Positions 8,244 through 14,617 of a stretch of 23,058 nucleotides of DNA are shown piece after piece. A program made the position numbers and the translations under genes. Under the pieces are notes generated by a model. That model searched no databases, had not been told where the DNA came from, and worked only from the letters and a program-made list of their open reading frames with translations. Source of the stretch: CAYYNP01 sp964472545 (GTDB lineage Bacteria; Planctomycetota; Planctomycetia; Pirellulales; Thermoguttaceae); assembly GCA_964472545.1 (NCBI GenBank), contig CAYYNP010000157.1, forward strand, positions 1 through 23,058, given 5' to 3'. Every line of letters starts with the position of its first letter. Position 1 is the first letter of the stretch.

Positions 8244-8434
8244 TTGGCCGAAGGCCTTATTCATCGTAGCCTGGGGCAACGCCCCAGGAACCGGGTGCGC
8301 AATGGAGCGCCTTTGGCCGAAGGCCATAGTCATCGGTAGTGCGTGTGAATATGGCCTTCGGCCAAAACGCACAACCCTGTACCGGCTTCCTGGGGCGTTG
8401 CCCCAGGCTATGGTGAAAGTTGGCCTTCGGCCAA
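8244..8434. repeat. Nested cluster of six short palindromes
   Basis: Four copies of TTGGCCGAAGGCC or its reverse complement (8244-8256, 8313-8325, 8353-8365, 8422-8434) and two of the hairpin CCTGGGGC-AAC-GCCCCAGG (8270-8288; reverse complement at 8389-8407). The outer set (8244-8295) is an imperfect inverted repeat of 8383-8434. Inside it lies a 17-bp perfect inverted repeat (8312-8328 with 8350-8366). The whole block can fold into one long cruciform. It fills most of the 317-base gap between the peptidase and sigma-factor genes. Confidence 0.85.
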
Positions 8435-8535
8435 CCGTATGTCGCTACGGCTATCCAATGGTTCATTCGCCCCGAGACGGCCGACCGTCGAAAGCCCTAT
8501 GGCCCGATTTTCGCAGGAGTGGTAGACTTCACTAT

Positions 8536-9132
8536 ATGATGGAAACGCGAACCAGCCTGTTGCTGCGGGTGCGCGACCCGGCCAATTCCCAGGGGTGGGG
8601 GGAGTTCGTCGAACTCTACGAACCGCTCTTGCTGGCCTACGCCCGCAAACGGGGCCTCGCCGAACACGACGCTCGCGACGTGGTCCAGGACATCTTTGCC
8701 TCGCTGATCCGGGCCCTGCCGGGTTTCGAACTCGACCGCCAACGGGGCCGCTTCCGCACCTGGCTCTGGCACGTCACCCGCAACGCCGTGGCCGATTGGG
8801 GCCGACGCCGCGGCCGGCTGGCGGCAGCCGAGCGCGAGGCGGGCCAACAGGCGGCCGACGGTGCCGACGACCCGGGTGAAGAAGAAGAGGCCGAGTGGCT
8901 GGCCGACCATCGCCGCCGGGTGTTGCATTTCGTGCTCGAGAGGTTGCAGGCGAAAACCAAGGAAACGACCTGGCAGTGCTTCCAGTTGCACATCCTCGAG
9001 GGGCGGCCCGGGGCGGAAGTGGCGACCGAACTGGGCCTCTCGGCCAACTCGGTCTACGTCAACGCTTCGCGGGTGCTCGGCCGCGTCCGACAACAGTGTG
9101 CCGACTATGCGGAGGACCTCTCCGCTTGCTAG
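8536..9132 (+). CDS. ECF-family RNA polymerase sigma factor
   Basis: This 198-residue protein has the two-domain layout of extracytoplasmic-function sigma factors. Region 2 covers about residues 18-95 and includes EFVELYEPLLLAYARKRG, the conserved DARDVVQDIFASLI and FRTWLWHVTRNAVADWGRR, the last corresponding to -10 recognition. An acidic linker (about 108-120, DDPGEEEEAEW) follows. Region 4 is a helix-turn-helix (about 145-190: CFQLHILEGRPGAEVATELGLSANSVYVNASRVLGRV). ATG 8536 is followed at once by a second ATG; an AGGAG lies 16 bases upstream, further than ideal. Planctomycete sigma factors of this type are often followed by a Ser/Thr protein kinase gene. Here the downstream side is interrupted by an insertion sequence 44 bases after the stop, so any partner has been separated or was never there. 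No anti-sigma gene is visible. Confidence 0.9.
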   Translation: MMETRTSLLLRVRDPANSQGWGEFVELYEPLLLAYARKRGLAEHDARDVVQDIFASLIRALPGFELDRQRGRFRTWLWHVTRNAVADWGRRRGRLAAAEREAGQQAADGADDPGEEEEAEWLADHRRRVLHFVLERLQAKTKETTWQCFQLHILEGRPGAEVATELGLSANSVYVNASRVLGRVRQQCADYAEDLSAC

Positions 9133-9165
9133 CAGCCCGTTGAAGAATTCGGAGTTCGAGAATTC

Positions 9166-9176
9166 GGGTGCCACCC
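9166..9176. repeat. Target site duplication of the IS, left copy
   Basis: GGGTGCCACCC directly abuts the left inverted end of the IS and is repeated exactly at the right end (10703-10713). Eleven bases fits the IS4 family. The target is nearly palindromic (GGGTG-C-CACCC). Confidence 0.85.
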
Positions 9177-9282
9177 AATGCCGTTTCCGTTCTTGGTGCT
9201 AGCGAGGCATTCAAGTGGTGTGGCGCCTTGAAGTTACGGCGTGTTCTTGGTTCGGGTGATGAAATTGCTAGTGCATGAAGAA

Positions 9283-9335
9283 GCCGTTCCTCCGATGATC
9301 GGACGTCACCACAACGCCGATCAAGGAGGAACGGC
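9283..9335 (+). promoter_or_regulatory. Hairpin sequestering the transposase ribosome binding site
   Basis: GCCGTTCCTCC (9283-9293) pairs perfectly with GGAGGAACGGC (9325-9335), and GATCGG (9297-9302) with CCGATC (9317-9322), giving 17 pairs interrupted by a small internal loop. The right arm contains most of the Shine-Dalgarno sequence AAGGAGG (9323-9329), 9 bases before ATG 9339. Such structures in IS elements keep transposase translation low, especially from transcripts entering from outside. A weak promoter-like pair, TTGGTT (9247-9252) and TAGTGC (9269-9274), lies just upstream. Confidence 0.7.
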
Positions 9336-9338
9336 CCA

Positions 9339-10679
9339 ATGCGTGCAAGGAAGTCGCGGCTACGCCGCAGAGCGAAATCGCTGCCCCAGGCGATGCGAGA
9401 GTTTCTCACACCTGCCGTTTTCAAGCAAGTCCGAAACGCGGCGCCGCAGAGAAGGAGACCGCGGTGGGATATCCACCCGCTGCTCTACGTCCTGCTATTG
9501 TCGACCTGGTGTGTCGGCGACAGCTTGCCCGAGAAGTTCGAAGTTGCTCGCGGCTTCTATGTCGTCTGTTGCCCAAAACGCAAGCGGCCGGACAAGTCGT
9601 TTGCGGGCTTCGAAAAGGCGTTGGCCAAACTCCCCATGCCGGTCTTGCGGACGCTGGGCGCGGCCTTGCGCAGCCGCATCCTGGCGGTCTTCGGCCGGCG
9701 GCTATTCTACCACGGCTTCATTCCCCTCGGCTGCGACGGTACTCAACTGGAATGCCCTCGCAGCGCAGAGTTGGAACGTCGATTGGGCGTCTCCGGCAAA
9801 GAGGGTTCGGCGCCCAGGATCTGGAACACTTCGATCGTGCATTTGACACTGGGTATCCCCTGGGCGTGGCGGTTGGGACGTGGCGGCAAGGCGAGCGAGC
9901 GAACGCATTTGATGCAGATGATCCCCTGGCTGTCGAAGCGAACCTTGCTCGTCACCGATGCGGGCTACGTGGGCTACGAGTTGATGCGGAGATTGCTCGA
10001 AGCAAAGGTCCAGATCTTGATGCGCATGTCGTCCAACGCCTTGTTTTATACGGAGCGGGAAACACGCCTGGATCGATTTCGCGAAGGGATCGTCTATTAC
10101 TGGCCGGACGTGATTCGCAAGCAAGCGTTGCCGCCCCTTCGTGGCCGGCTGATTCGGATCAACAGCCGCAAGCGAAAGCACGACGTGTGGTTGTTTACCA
10201 ACGTGGAGGATCGCCGACGTTTGCCGATGGACGTGGCGGCGCAATTCTATCGCTGGCGATGGGAAAACGAAGGTTTCTTTCGCACCTACAAGCGAACGTT
10301 GAAGAAACTCACGCTCAGCAGCCGCACGCTACGTCACGCGCATCGCGAGGCGGAAGGTTCCATGCTGGCAGCCCAATTGCTCTTCTGCCAAGGCGCCTTG
10401 GCGATGGAGGTGCCCCGCACGGAAAACGAAACGCCCGTGATGTGCAGTCCTCGCAAGGTGTTGCTGGAAATCCGCCGTGCGATAGGCGGTCGGCAATCCC
10501 CGCTCGATTTCGGACGGCGTCTCGTACGAGCCCAGCGCGAACGCCGAGAACGTCGCGTACCAAAAGAAAAGCGCATCTGGCCGCGACGCAAGAAGCACAA
10601 GCCGCCCAATCCACCCCGCATGCTAAGGCTCACTAAGGAACTCAACTCCCACATCCAACACGACTTAAATGCAACATAG
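9339..10679 (+). CDS. IS4-family DDE transposase
   Basis: This 446-residue protein catalyses cut-and-paste movement of the surrounding element. The RNase-H-like catalytic triad is visible: D133 in LGCDGTQ, D207 in LLVTDAGYVGYE, and E311 inside YRWRWENEGFFRTYK. The last matches the IS4 signature Y-(2)-R-(3)-E-(6)-K exactly (Y304, R307, E311, K318). The N-terminus is strongly basic (RARKSRLRRRAK), as is the C-terminus (about 395-430), consistent with DNA binding. The start at 9339 is fixed by AAGGAGG at 9323-9329, which is buried in a hairpin. Length and all key residues are intact, so I expect it to be functional. No accessory gene is carried. Confidence 0.95.
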   Translation: MRARKSRLRRRAKSLPQAMREFLTPAVFKQVRNAAPQRRRPRWDIHPLLYVLLLSTWCVGDSLPEKFEVARGFYVVCCPKRKRPDKSFAGFEKALAKLPMPVLRTLGAALRSRILAVFGRRLFYHGFIPLGCDGTQLECPRSAELERRLGVSGKEGSAPRIWNTSIVHLTLGIPWAWRLGRGGKASERTHLMQMIPWLSKRTLLVTDAGYVGYELMRRLLEAKVQILMRMSSNALFYTERETRLDRFREGIVYYWPDVIRKQALPPLRGRLIRINSRKRKHDVWLFTNVEDRRRLPMDVAAQFYRWRWENEGFFRTYKRTLKKLTLSSRTLRHAHREAEGSMLAAQLLFCQGALAMEVPRTENETPVMCSPRKVLLEIRRAIGGRQSPLDFGRRLVRAQRERRERRVPKEKRIWPRRKKHKPPNPPRMLRLTKELNSHIQHDLNAT

Positions 10680-10702
10680 AACGTCAAAACGGAAACGGCA
10701 TT

Positions 10703-10713
10703 GGGTGCCACCC
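10703..10713. repeat. Target site duplication of the IS, right copy
   Basis: GGGTGCCACCC, identical to 9166-9176. Confidence 0.85.
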
Positions 10714-10736
10714 GCAGAGCTTCCCGCGGAAAATCA
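10714..10736. repeat. Dispersed repeat, copy A (IS-disrupted)
   Basis: 23 bases beginning GCAGAGCTTCCCGCGGAAA match 11464-11486 with two differences. In the other copy the same sequence forms one half of a palindrome; here the IS has inserted directly at its edge. The last three bases are the stop codon of the GNAT gene. Confidence 0.7.
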
Positions 10737-11300
10737 GCGGGGTCGCCCGCGGTCGTCATTCACGCGAGCCAGCATCACCGTCGGCTCGCTCTCATCGGCC
10801 AGCATGACCCGGCCGACGCGCTCAAGGCCGAGCTTCTCCAATACACGAAGCGATGTCACGTTATCCGCGCGGGCACACCCGACGACTGCCGCGGTGGCCG
10901 TGTCGGCCAGAGCGATTTCGACCAGCGGCGTGGCGGCCTCGGTGGCGATCCCGCGGCCCCAGGCGGCACGATGGTAGCGGAAACCGATTTCCACCTCGTC
11001 CGGCCGCGTCCAACCGAGCTGGCCGGCGCAGATGTGGGCGATCGCCGGGCGCATGAAGACCCAGCCCAGGAATGTGTCGTTCGCCCGATCGCACACCAGC
11101 CGGATGCCGTGCCAGGGGTGCGCCTGCCACGGCATGTAGACCGCCGCAATGCGTTCTCGGTAGCTGGTCACGTCGCTCGCCGGCCCCGGGCCAATGTACC
11201 GCATGACTTCGGCGTCGGAGTCGAGATCAAACAGCAATCCGGCATCCGCCGCCGCGATATCGCGAAGCACCAGCCGGTCCGTCAGCAGAGGTTCTCGCAT
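10734..11300 (-). CDS. GNAT family N-acetyltransferase (RimJ/RimL type)
   Basis: This 188-residue protein transfers an acetyl group from acetyl-CoA to an amine, possibly a protein N-terminus. It begins with the typical LLTDRLVLRDIAAADA (5-20), followed by FDLDSDAEVMRYIGPGPA. The acetyl-CoA-binding motif is RAAWGRGIATEA (111-122, R-x-x-x-G-x-G/A type), and the C-terminal signature NVTSLRVLEKLGLERVG (147-163) is complete. The start at 11300 is chosen because AAGGA lies 7-8 bases upstream and the family's conserved N-terminus begins there; the frame is open further upstream but not conserved-looking. The substrate cannot be told. It is the last gene of the minus-strand block of small genes, and acetyltransferases are common integron cassette cargo, which fits the attC-like site just upstream. 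Confidence 0.9.
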   Translation of the reverse strand: MREPLLTDRLVLRDIAAADAGLLFDLDSDAEVMRYIGPGPASDVTSYRERIAAVYMPWQAHPWHGIRLVCDRANDTFLGWVFMRPAIAHICAGQLGWTRPDEVEIGFRYHRAAWGRGIATEAATPLVEIALADTATAAVVGCARADNVTSLRVLEKLGLERVGRVMLADESEPTVMLARVNDDRGRPR

Positions 11301-11399
11301 CGGTTTCCTTCGGTGTAGCGTCGGCTCGATCCAAGTCGTCTGGGGCTTGCCATGGTCGATTCGTCTCTTGGCTACGGGGCCATTATGCCTTCTGGCCAA

Positions 11400-11525
11400 G
11401 GGCGACGCAATCAACCCGGTGCTGCGCAGCGTCGGCGGCTTTCCGAATGTGACTACTCGGGTGGCAGAGCTACCCGCGGAAAGTCACGGGGCTACTCGCT
11501 CCAGTTCAACGCTTGCTTGTGTATC
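11400..11525 (-). other. Degenerate attC-like recombination site with a palindrome in its loop
   Basis: Read on the minus strand, the sequence after the DUF1963 gene contains GCGTTGAACTGGAGCG (near 11512-11497). It matches the L'' half of the strong attC at 16392-16518 (CGYTGAACYGGAGCG consensus). The other arm reads CACCGGGTTGATTGC followed by GTCGCCC (11406-11400), resembling L' and a decayed R'. The R''-like box GATACAC (11525-11519) overlaps the stop codon. Total length is 126 bp against 127 bp for the strong site. Boxes are imperfect, so it may no longer recombine. Confidence 0.5.
11449..11487. repeat. Dispersed palindromic repeat, copy B
   Basis: A 39-base imperfect palindrome: GTGAC (11449-11453) with GTCAC (11483-11487), and CGGGT with ACCCG inside. 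Its right part is the 23-base sequence shared with 10714-10736. It sits in the presumed loop of the attC-like site. The rest of 11301-11448 contains only a decayed TTGGCC-type palindrome (about 11370-11400). Confidence 0.65.
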
Positions 11526-12247
11526 TATCCGGCGTCACTCTTGAGGTAGCTGAAATCGCGTTTCGCAAGTCTCTCCGACTCAATAAACACCATCAATTTG
11601 TCGCCGTCATGCCAGCACCAGTCGAATTCGTCCAGAGAGTGAACGGTGAGGAGTGAAATCCAATCGCCTTCAGGCGTTGGATCATATGCCAACGAAGTGA
11701 AAGACGGATAGCCAAGTAGGTATTCATCGTTCGCGTCAAGAACATCCGTCAGTTCATACAAGGCATCCGAATCAAAAGGCCAATCACTCCGCAAGTCTTC
11801 GTGCCGAGGAATATCAATTCCGCCCGTCAGCTCGATCTTCCTGGTATCGGGCAGATCCTCATTCGGGGAATCGAAGATCGAGTGCCCGTCGTAGTTGGGC
11901 CAATAGAATCCGAGGATGTAGCCATCGTCGCCCCAAAAAACCTCCCCGTCTTCATCGAACGCGTAGAATAGCGACAGCAGACCGGAGTCCGGCAACGCCG
12001 CCGGTCGATCGGCAATCTCAGCGAAATTGATCTGGCCGAGGAAACGATACTCGCCAACGTCGTGAGCCGGCCACTTGAAGTCATCCGGCAAGTACGGATG
12101 ACCGCCAAATCGACTGCCGGCGTCTTCCGCGTCCTCGTCGACAAGCTTGATGCTGGCACACGGCGTGGCAAGACTCATAATGAACTCGGCATGCTCCGCC
12201 ACCGAATCCACATGAGAGATGATCTCCGCAAGCGCGTCGGTGTTCAA
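11525..12247 (-). CDS. DUF1963 (YwqG-like) protein
   Basis: This 240-residue soluble protein belongs to the DUF1963/YwqG family. The hallmark is SRFGGHPYLPDDFKWP (45-60), soon followed by YRFLGQINFAEIAD and the LLSLFYAFDEDG strand. It is acidic, with many aromatic residues in the second half (GYILGFYWPNYDG, LDEFDWCWHDGD). The function of the family is not settled; members often occur beside toxin-immunity genes or as single small genes in variable regions. The start is a TTG at 12247: AAGGAG lies 7 bases upstream and no ATG is better placed. Its base composition is less GC-rich than the flanking chromosomal genes. It lies 3' of the zinc-ribbon gene and is followed by an attC-like site overlapping its stop. 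Confidence 0.88.
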   Translation of the reverse strand: MNTDALAEIISHVDSVAEHAEFIMSLATPCASIKLVDEDAEDAGSRFGGHPYLPDDFKWPAHDVGEYRFLGQINFAEIADRPAALPDSGLLSLFYAFDEDGEVFWGDDGYILGFYWPNYDGHSIFDSPNEDLPDTRKIELTGGIDIPRHEDLRSDWPFDSDALYELTDVLDANDEYLLGYPSFTSLAYDPTPEGDWISLLTVHSLDEFDWCWHDGDKLMVFIESERLAKRDFSYLKSDAG

Positions 12248-12313
12248 GATAGGTCTCCTTCATGTAAGCCGGTTTTGAGTATACGCAGTCAGCGCAATCC
12301 CCGCACCATTTCC

Positions 12314-13225
12314 TCACTCACGTCGATCTCCCCCGCGACGATCTGCTCGGCCAGTAGCTCGGCGATCGGCTCCATTTTCCTCGGAGACGCCCGAGAAAGT
12401 CGGGTTCTCCTTCCCGCCAATTGTCGTGCCGCACGACCAGCAGACGTCGAAGTTGGTCGGAACCACCTCCTCGCAATTCGAACAGATCCAGCCGTTGACC
12501 TTCCCGTCAAACGTCGTGCCGCACGATCGGCAGACGTCGAAGCCGGCCGGAACCACCTCGTCGCACTTCGAGCAAATCCAGTCGTCCGTTGCCGGGGTTG
12601 GCGGCGGCAACACGTCGGTCAAATCGAAGTCGGCCGACGTCAGCCCGGCCAGCCGGGCGATCGCATGGCTCAAGGCGGCCCGTTCGCGTGGATGTTCGTC
12701 ACCGGCGGGTGGCAGTGCAAGCAAATCGCAGAGCAACCCGATGTCGCGCAGAGTCCCGTGCTCGCCTATCTCGACGGTACCGAGTATTCTCTCCACCGGG
12801 TCGGAATGGCACAATTTCAGGCGAAGCTGGTCGGGGTCCTGCCTCTGGGTATCGCCCTCAACGGCACCCTTGTCGGGGCAAACAGCGGAATCCGGCTCTT
12901 GGGCACGCTCCGCCGAATACATGCGTTCCAGCGCGGCCTTGATATGCAGGCGTGCTTCCGCAGATGAGGATGCTTTCGCTCGTCCGCCGAATGCCAGGTG
13001 ATGGTGCACCACGATGGCCCGATCGTTGACGTGCACCTCGCCGGAAAGAGCTGCCGGTACCGGGCGTTTGGCCTCCGGTGCGTTACGATAACGGCGCAGG
13101 AGGAAATCCAGAACCCGCAATTGGATCTGACGATACGACTCGATGCCGCCGGATCTCAGGAACAGTTGATCTCGACGGAATTGCCAATCGTCGTATAGAG
13201 TCCGATGGGAAGGGAGGCTGGCCAT
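12314..13225 (-). CDS. Hypothetical protein with duplicated zinc ribbon, possible C-terminal frameshift
   Basis: The 303-residue product has an N-terminal part (1-100) of a type I recognise only loosely from planctomycetes (LDFLLRRYRN, VNDRAIVVHHHLAFGG, SAEARLHIKAALERMYS). A middle helical region follows. Then come two tandem 30-residue zinc ribbons, each W-I-C-S-x-C-x-E-V-V-P-x-x-F-D-V-C-x-S-C-G-T-T, with four cysteines (CxxC...CxxC); in DNA this is an exact 90-bp period (about 12411-12590). After the second ribbon the frame degenerates into an Arg/Gly-rich tail. A neighbouring frame gives MEPIAELLAEQIVAGEID and onward to a stop at 12289, which looks like the true C-terminus. A frameshift near 12385 or a tiny separate gene would explain this. 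ATG 13225 is chosen; GTG 13234 is possible. No signal peptide. Function unknown. Confidence 0.7.
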   Translation of the reverse strand: MASLPSHRTLYDDWQFRRDQLFLRSGGIESYRQIQLRVLDFLLRRYRNAPEAKRPVPAALSGEVHVNDRAIVVHHHLAFGGRAKASSSAEARLHIKAALERMYSAERAQEPDSAVCPDKGAVEGDTQRQDPDQLRLKLCHSDPVERILGTVEIGEHGTLRDIGLLCDLLALPPAGDEHPRERAALSHAIARLAGLTSADFDLTDVLPPPTPATDDWICSKCDEVVPAGFDVCRSCGTTFDGKVNGWICSNCEEVVPTNFDVCWSCGTTIGGKENPTFSGVSEENGADRRATGRADRRGGDRRE

Positions 13226-13278
13226 CTCGACCACCAGTGCATTGTAGTGGGTACCTGTAGAACGGCACGAACGCGGCT

Positions 13279-13315
13279 GGCCCCGGCGCTCTTGCCCGGG
13301 GACACTCGGGACACC
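13279..13315 (-). repeat. GC-rich repeat abutting the DUF1579 stop codon (divergent copy)
   Basis: Core CTTGCCCGGGGACACTCGGG is related to the 34-base repeats at 14573-14606 and 15632-15665 and, like them, lies directly after the stop of a minus-strand gene. CCCCGG (13281-13286) can pair with CCGGGG (13296-13301). Confidence 0.5.
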
Positions 13316-13861
13316 CTATTTCCGCCTGACGAATCTGATTTCCATGAACTTGGTGAAATCGTCCTTCTCTTCGCCCGGGACCGACAATACGAGCACGCGT
13401 TGGTCGGCGCTTTCTTGGGTAACCGACGTCTTCTGCACGATCGGCTTTCCGTCCGGCATTTTGGCTTCCGTCTTCCAGTCGACGGTTTTCGACGCCTTGT
13501 CGTATTCGCCGGTCATACTTGCCGCGTAGGGGCCGTGGTCGATCACCTTGCCGACCAGCTTCTCTTGGTCCAGATCGTACCCAACGATGCTGTGGACCTT
13601 CATCGTCTGGCCCATGAATTCCGAATCGAAGTCGGATGCGATCCAGTACTCCCCGTAAGCGCGATTCGTTTCCACGCCCTTGAACTTGATCGAGGGCGCG
13701 TCGGGCCCCTGCGCCCAGACCTCGATTTCGGCGTCCCAAACGCCAATCGACGCCTTCAGTACCTCCAATTCAATCGGCTTCGACTTTGGCTCTTCCTGGG
13801 CAATGCCAAACGGAGTCAAACCGAGAATGAGGACCGCGGGGAGTAGGGATCTGATGAGCAT
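13316..13861 (-). CDS. Exported DUF1579 family protein
   Basis: This 181-residue protein has a signal peptide (1-21: MLIRSLLPAVLILGLTPFGIA, cleavage before QEE). The mature domain is a beta-rich fold with the DUF1579 pattern: VWDAEIEVW, KGVETNRAYGEYWIASDFDSEFMGQTMKVHSIVGYD, KLVGKVIDHGPYAASMTGEYD. Function of the family is unknown; the all-beta pattern suggests a small-ligand-binding barrel. The start is set by AGGTG 5-9 bases upstream. It is one of the nine same-strand small genes. The 122-base gap upstream (13862-13983) shows no promoter or attC boxes that I can support. Confidence 0.85.
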   Translation of the reverse strand: MLIRSLLPAVLILGLTPFGIAQEEPKSKPIELEVLKASIGVWDAEIEVWAQGPDAPSIKFKGVETNRAYGEYWIASDFDSEFMGQTMKVHSIVGYDLDQEKLVGKVIDHGPYAASMTGEYDKASKTVDWKTEAKMPDGKPIVQKTSVTQESADQRVLVLSVPGEEKDDFTKFMEIRFVRRK

Positions 13862-13983
13862 GTTTCACCTGTGTAGTGCGAAAGTAGTAGGAACGGAGAT
13901 TACATGGTAGCAGATTCAAATGAAGATTGTGAACGGCCCGTGGCCCCGCGCCGGCAATGCCGACGAGTGACATCTTTTTGATT

Positions 13984-14523
13984 TCATTCCAATACTTGAA
14001 AGGGCTCTGGATCATCCGTTTCAGCGTCGATGTCGTGGCGAAATCCGACCAGTCGACGTCCCAACTCTGCGGTCAGATCGTAAAGGTAGTCTGCACCATC
14101 GTCAGTCTCCTGCCTTGTTCGTAAGTCACTCAGGATTTCGTTGGCAACGCTTGGTGGGTCACCCAGCAATGAAGGGCGCTTTGTCTCGTCTTCACAATCG
14201 TACTCGATTGACCACACCACCGATCCATTCTTGAAGCACTTCAACTCCGTAGCCATCACCGTATCGGAACACCAGAAGCAGAGTGTTTCATTGCCGTCTG
14301 TTGATAGGGACTGAGCCTGTGCGTCGTCGAGGACAGTGTAGTTGTCGGAACCGTCGGCGATGAGAACTACCCACGGGTTGCCATCCGACTTCGGCAATTC
14401 CAACAGGTAGAATCCAACATCTGGGAAAGCGTGACGCTCGCCCGTCGGACGTCGTCGAGACACCTGCAGCAACTCTTCAGTAGATGTGCCGGTTCGTGCG
14501 ATCCAAGAAACTCGGTATCCCAT
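13984..14523 (-). CDS. Hypothetical protein, 179 aa
   Basis: I do not recognise a named family with certainty. The protein is soluble, acidic, without signal peptide, and starts MGYRVSWIARTG, followed by ELLQVSRRRPTGERHAFPDVGFYLLELP and a strand-rich centre (NPWVVLIADGSDNYTVLD, ETLCFWCSDTVMATELKCFKNGSVVWSIEYDCED). The C-terminal third is helical. ATG 14523 is chosen over GTG 14529 because GGAG lies 7 bases before it. Base composition is clearly lower in GC than flanking chromosomal genes. The pattern recalls small immunity-like or cassette-borne proteins, but I cannot assign a role. Confidence 0.75.
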   Translation of the reverse strand: MGYRVSWIARTGTSTEELLQVSRRRPTGERHAFPDVGFYLLELPKSDGNPWVVLIADGSDNYTVLDDAQAQSLSTDGNETLCFWCSDTVMATELKCFKNGSVVWSIEYDCEDETKRPSLLGDPPSVANEILSDLRTRQETDDGADYLYDLTAELGRRLVGFRHDIDAETDDPEPFQVLE

Positions 14524-14552
14524 AGTCACGCTCCGTTTCGGTTGTCATGTTC

Positions 14553-14617
14553 GCAGAACGTCACCGCTCACCGGGCCACCCTCTCCGTACGGGGCACCCG
14601 GACTTGCGTCGTCAATC
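14553..14617 (-). other. Weak attC-like site containing a 34-bp repeat
   Basis: On the minus strand the segment runs from GATTGAC (14617-14611, overlapping the stop of the 141-aa gene) to the R'-like box GTTCTGC (14559-14553). Between them, CCGGG and CCCGG with flanking GC bases can pair with one extra base on the left arm. Bases 14573-14606 share 28 of 34 positions with 15632-15665. The R'' and R' boxes do not match each other well, so this is only a candidate. Confidence 0.35.

Larger units (their letters stand above)
9177..10702 (+). mobile_element. IS4-family insertion sequence, 1526 bp, apparently intact
   Basis: The ends are perfect 15-bp inverted repeats: AATGCCGTTTCCGTT at 9177-9191 and its complement at 10688-10702. 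They are flanked by the 11-bp direct repeat GGGTGCCACCC. One full-length transposase gene fills the element. Identical target duplications and identical ends suggest a recent insertion. Because the target is itself nearly palindromic, the inverted similarity seems to extend outward to 26 bp with one mismatch; the exact boundary could shift by a few bases. It sits between the ECF sigma gene and the GNAT gene, inside or beside a copy of a dispersed repeat (see 10714-10736). Confidence 0.9.

Noticed and set aside
589..8434. CRISPR array
   Set aside because: The repeats are palindromic, in opposite orientations and irregularly spaced, with no regular unique spacers or cas genes.
8062..8535. N-terminal extension of the sigma factor to 8062
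   Set aside because: It would overlap the peptidase gene and translate the palindrome cluster; family length fits a start at 8536.
11449..11487. Palindrome considered as a rho-independent terminator for DUF1963
   Set aside because: No T-run follows on the minus strand and the sequence is a repeat found elsewhere in the window.
12248..12313. Possible attC between the zinc-ribbon and DUF1963 genes
   Set aside because: Too short and without GTT/AAC boxes; these two genes may share one cassette or be ordinary neighbours.
13862..13983. Possible attC between the 179-aa and DUF1579 genes
   Set aside because: A GTTCAC and some GC-rich inverted bases exist, but no paired arms with R boxes could be found.
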